From positions 146,948-210,947 of the forward strand of contig NZ_JAGIZB010000009.1 in NCBI RefSeq assembly GCF_017813395.1: 64,000 nucleotides of DNA, written 5' to 3'. Below, one piece after another: positions 61,873-64,000 of this stretch. The DNA is from Pararoseomonas baculiformis. Its GTDB lineage: Bacteria; Pseudomonadota; Alphaproteobacteria; Acetobacterales; Acetobacteraceae. The translations under genes and the position numbers were made by a program. The notes under the pieces were generated by a model that ran no database searches, was not told the DNA's origin, and saw only the letters and a list, made by a program, of their open reading frames with translations. Position 1 is the stretch's first letter. Every line of letters starts with the position of its first letter.

Positions 61873-64000
61873 TCAGTCGCTCGCCGCCGCGGCCACCGCC
61901 GCCGGCACCTCGCCCTGCGGCTGCGCCTGGGACTGCACGATGACCTTGCGATGCGGGAAGGGGATCTCGATCCCCACCTCCTCGAAGCGGCGCTTCACCC
62001 GCCGGTTCATCTCGCGCAGCGCGTTCCAGCGGCCCATCGGGTCGGTCTTCAGCCGCACCCGCACCACCACGCCGGATTCGCCCAGCATCTCCACGCCCAG
62101 CACCTCCAGGTCGTCGCGGATGGTCGGGCCCAGCTTCGGGTCCTTGCGCAGCTCCGCCGCCACCTCGCGCAGCACCTCCGTCACCCGGTCCGTGTCCTCC
62201 CCGTAGCCCACCTGCACGTCCATCACCGCGAAGGAGAAGTCGCGCGTCATGTTCGTCACCGTGGTCACCCCGCTGAAGGGGATGATGTGCAGCGAGCCAT
62301 CCTGCGCGCGCAGCCGGATCGAGCGGATGCTGAGCTGCTCCACCACCCCGGCCTGCCCGGCCACGGACACCACGTCGCCCACCGCCACCGCATCCTCCAG
62401 CAGCAGGAACAGGCCGGTGATCACGTCCTGCACCAGCTTCTGCGAGCCGAAGCCGATGGCAACGCCGACGACACCGGCACCGGCGATCAGCGGCGCCACG
62501 TTCACCCCGATCTCGCTCAGCACGTTCAGCGCCACGAAGATCAGGATCACGATCAGCAGCGCCGTCCGCAGCATCGGCAGCAGCGTGCGGATCCGGGCGG
62601 AACGCGCGGGCTGGGCATCGCGCGAAAGCTTCGTCAGCCGCCGCTGAATCGCCGCGTTCGTCACCTCCCACACCGTCACCGCCGCGAGCGCGGTCAGCCC
62701 GATGGAAACCAGGCTGCCCAGCACCCGCGCGCCCAGCTGCCCGCGCGCGAACCAGGACAGCGATTCGATCCCCCAGGCCTCCAGCAGCAGCAACAGGGTG
62801 ACGACCGTCACGATGCCCGAGACGATGCCCTTCAGCACGGGCAGGTAGCGGTTCGCCCGCCCCTCCAGCCCCGGATAGCGCCGGGCCAGGTCCGGCGAGA
62901 TGCGGAAGCCACGCTCCAGCAGCCGCCGCACCCCGTAATCCACCAGCTTCGCGCAGCCCATGATCGCAAGCGTCAGCGCGCTGGCCCGCAGCAGCCGCTC
63001 GAAGCCGTCGCGAACCTCCAGCGCCCAGACGCCCCAGAGCGCCAGCAGGTAGAGAATAGCCAGCACGTGCCAGATCTCGGCCAGCCGGTCCCGCAGCGCG
63101 CGGAACATCCGGCGGGAACGGTCCGGATTGTCGCCGGGCTTCAGCTCCGGCGCGCGCAGGAACTCCGCCACCACATGGCGGTTCTGCATCACGATGATGA
63201 TGAGGAAGAGCGAGACGATCAGCAGCGAGAAGCGCGTGATCCCGTCATACACCGCCCAGGGCACGCCAAAGAGCAGCCCCGCCTCGGCCAGCGCCCAGCC
63301 CACCACCAGCACGGCCACCACCCGCCGCAGCCACACGGTGATGTAGGCCGCCGTCTCGTCATGCAGCGGCACCAGCCGCAGATGCGCCGAGTTGGGCGAG
63401 AACAGCATGCGGGACGTCACCATCACCGCGCGGATCGCGATATAGGCGTTGTTCGCCAGCAGCAGCACCAGTTCCGTCGTCGGCAAGGGTTCCACCGCGC
63501 GGATCAGCCCGTAGGAGATGACGGCGAAGGCACCCACCGGCAGCAGGTCCAGCAGCAGCCGCGCCAGCACATAGGGAATCCGCCGGAACCAGCTCCACAG
63601 GTCCTCCCGCTCCGGCGCATGGGCGTCCAGCCGGTCCCGCGCGCGGGCCAGCAGCCGCCACACCGCCCATTCGGCCAGCAGCCCCAGGCCGAACAGCAGC
63701 ACGAGCTTCCAGGAGGCATCCAGCACCCGCGCCTGCGTCACCGGGTCCCGCGCCACGCCCGAGGCCCAGGCGATGACATTGGGCAGGTCCGTCAGGGCCT
63801 GCACGCCGGCCACGATCTGGTCCGACAGCAAGGCCAGGCGCTGCGACGCCCCCATCATCAGCTGCGCGCCCAGCGTGTTCGGCGCCAGGATCGCCGTCTC
63901 CGCCGGCGCGGCGGGCGGGGCTGCGGCGGGTGGCGATGCGGCAGGCGGGGGCGCGTCGGCCGCCGGCGCCGGGGCGGCCCCGGGGCCAGGCGCGGCGCCG
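61873..64000 (-). CDS. MscS-family mechanosensitive ion channel, 5' end beyond window
   Basis: Partial gene: the frame is still open at the window edge, giving 708 residues. The visible N-terminus is a Pro/Ala-rich segment, then PNTLGAQLMMGASQRLALL. About ten membrane segments follow. The pore helix and MscS domain are in LIAGAGVVGVAIGFGSQKLV (pore-lining glycine/alanine pattern), VGDVVSVAGQAGVVEQLSIR and IPFSGVTTVTNMTRD. Large size and extra helices resemble YbiO/YbdG-type channels. It would release solutes on osmotic downshock. The true start, probably a signal peptide, lies outside. Confidence 0.92.
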   Translation of the reverse strand, partial: GAAPGPGAAPAPAADAPPPAASPPAAAPPAAPAETAILAPNTLGAQLMMGASQRLALLSDQIVAGVQALTDLPNVIAWASGVARDPVTQARVLDASWKLVLLFGLGLLAEWAVWRLLARARDRLDAHAPEREDLWSWFRRIPYVLARLLLDLLPVGAFAVISYGLIRAVEPLPTTELVLLLANNAYIAIRAVMVTSRMLFSPNSAHLRLVPLHDETAAYITVWLRRVVAVLVVGWALAEAGLLFGVPWAVYDGITRFSLLIVSLFLIIIVMQNRHVVAEFLRAPELKPGDNPDRSRRMFRALRDRLAEIWHVLAILYLLALWGVWALEVRDGFERLLRASALTLAIMGCAKLVDYGVRRLLERGFRISPDLARRYPGLEGRANRYLPVLKGIVSGIVTVVTLLLLLEAWGIESLSWFARGQLGARVLGSLVSIGLTALAAVTVWEVTNAAIQRRLTKLSRDAQPARSARIRTLLPMLRTALLIVILIFVALNVLSEIGVNVAPLIAGAGVVGVAIGFGSQKLVQDVITGLFLLLEDAVAVGDVVSVAGQAGVVEQLSIRSIRLRAQDGSLHIIPFSGVTTVTNMTRDFSFAVMDVQVGYGEDTDRVTEVLREVAAELRKDPKLGPTIRDDLEVLGVEMLGESGVVVRVRLKTDPMGRWNALREMNRRVKRRFEEVGIEIPFPHRKVIVQSQAQPQGEVPAAVAAAASD

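Overview
The window is high-GC DNA, with runs of C/G at third codon positions, that reads as an alphaproteobacterium of the Acetobacteraceae/Roseomonas type. That placement is an inference from an orphan Bug/TctC receptor, a TIGR02186 protein beside a TauE permease, a DUF2474 peptide after cydAB, an orphan MocR regulator, caa3 genes with a PQQ dehydrogenase, and an ffs-dnaX-ybaB-recR block. It was not tested by any search.

Left part, about 0-30 kb: catabolic, transport and respiratory cargo. It holds an alpha/beta-hydrolase, a peptide deformylase, an M20 amidohydrolase, a PDC-hydrolase-like amidohydrolase divergent from a TctC receptor, a three-gene ABC importer with a double-length permease, and a GMC oxidoreductase. 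A tightly overlapped run at 13.1-20.6 kb encodes a PQQ dehydrogenase (interrupted by one frameshift), a lipoprotein cytochrome c, caa3 oxidase subunits II, I and III, a small membrane protein, CtaG and another cytochrome c. A diheme cytochrome c faces it. This looks like a chain from a periplasmic dehydrogenase to oxygen. Subunit I has unusual residues at both canonical proton-channel positions.

At 24.1-28.2 kb four genes form a compact unit: vWA protein, Ser/Thr kinase with a C-terminal FHA-like domain, metallophosphatase, and a zinc-ribbon membrane protein. It is flanked on one side by a decayed serine-recombinase tail and on the other by an IS66-like remnant and two tandem tRNA-Gly(GCC) genes. 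This is the best candidate here for a little-described system: a write/erase/read phosphorylation module related in logic to TerY-P triads.

Right part, 30.5-64 kb: mostly core genes with strongly C-rich codon use. They are a YbaK-type deacylase, a CnoX-like thioredoxin, a Lon-N domain protein, Trm112-like, DUF971, a CNT nucleoside transporter, hisF-hisE, nudC, a molybdopterin oxidoreductase with an incomplete Fe-S motif and an added helical tail, SRP RNA, dnaX-ybaB-recR, a glycosylation operon (FkbM methyltransferase plus three glycosyltransferases), SirB1-like, HIT, a Tat-exported 5'-nucleotidase, TauE with TIGR02186, UspA, NfuA, and a RutE-like nitroreductase. An AT-richer FkbM gene (55.6-56.3 kb) looks acquired. 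CIO-type cydAB with DUF2474 follows a MocR regulator. The window ends inside a large MscS-family channel.
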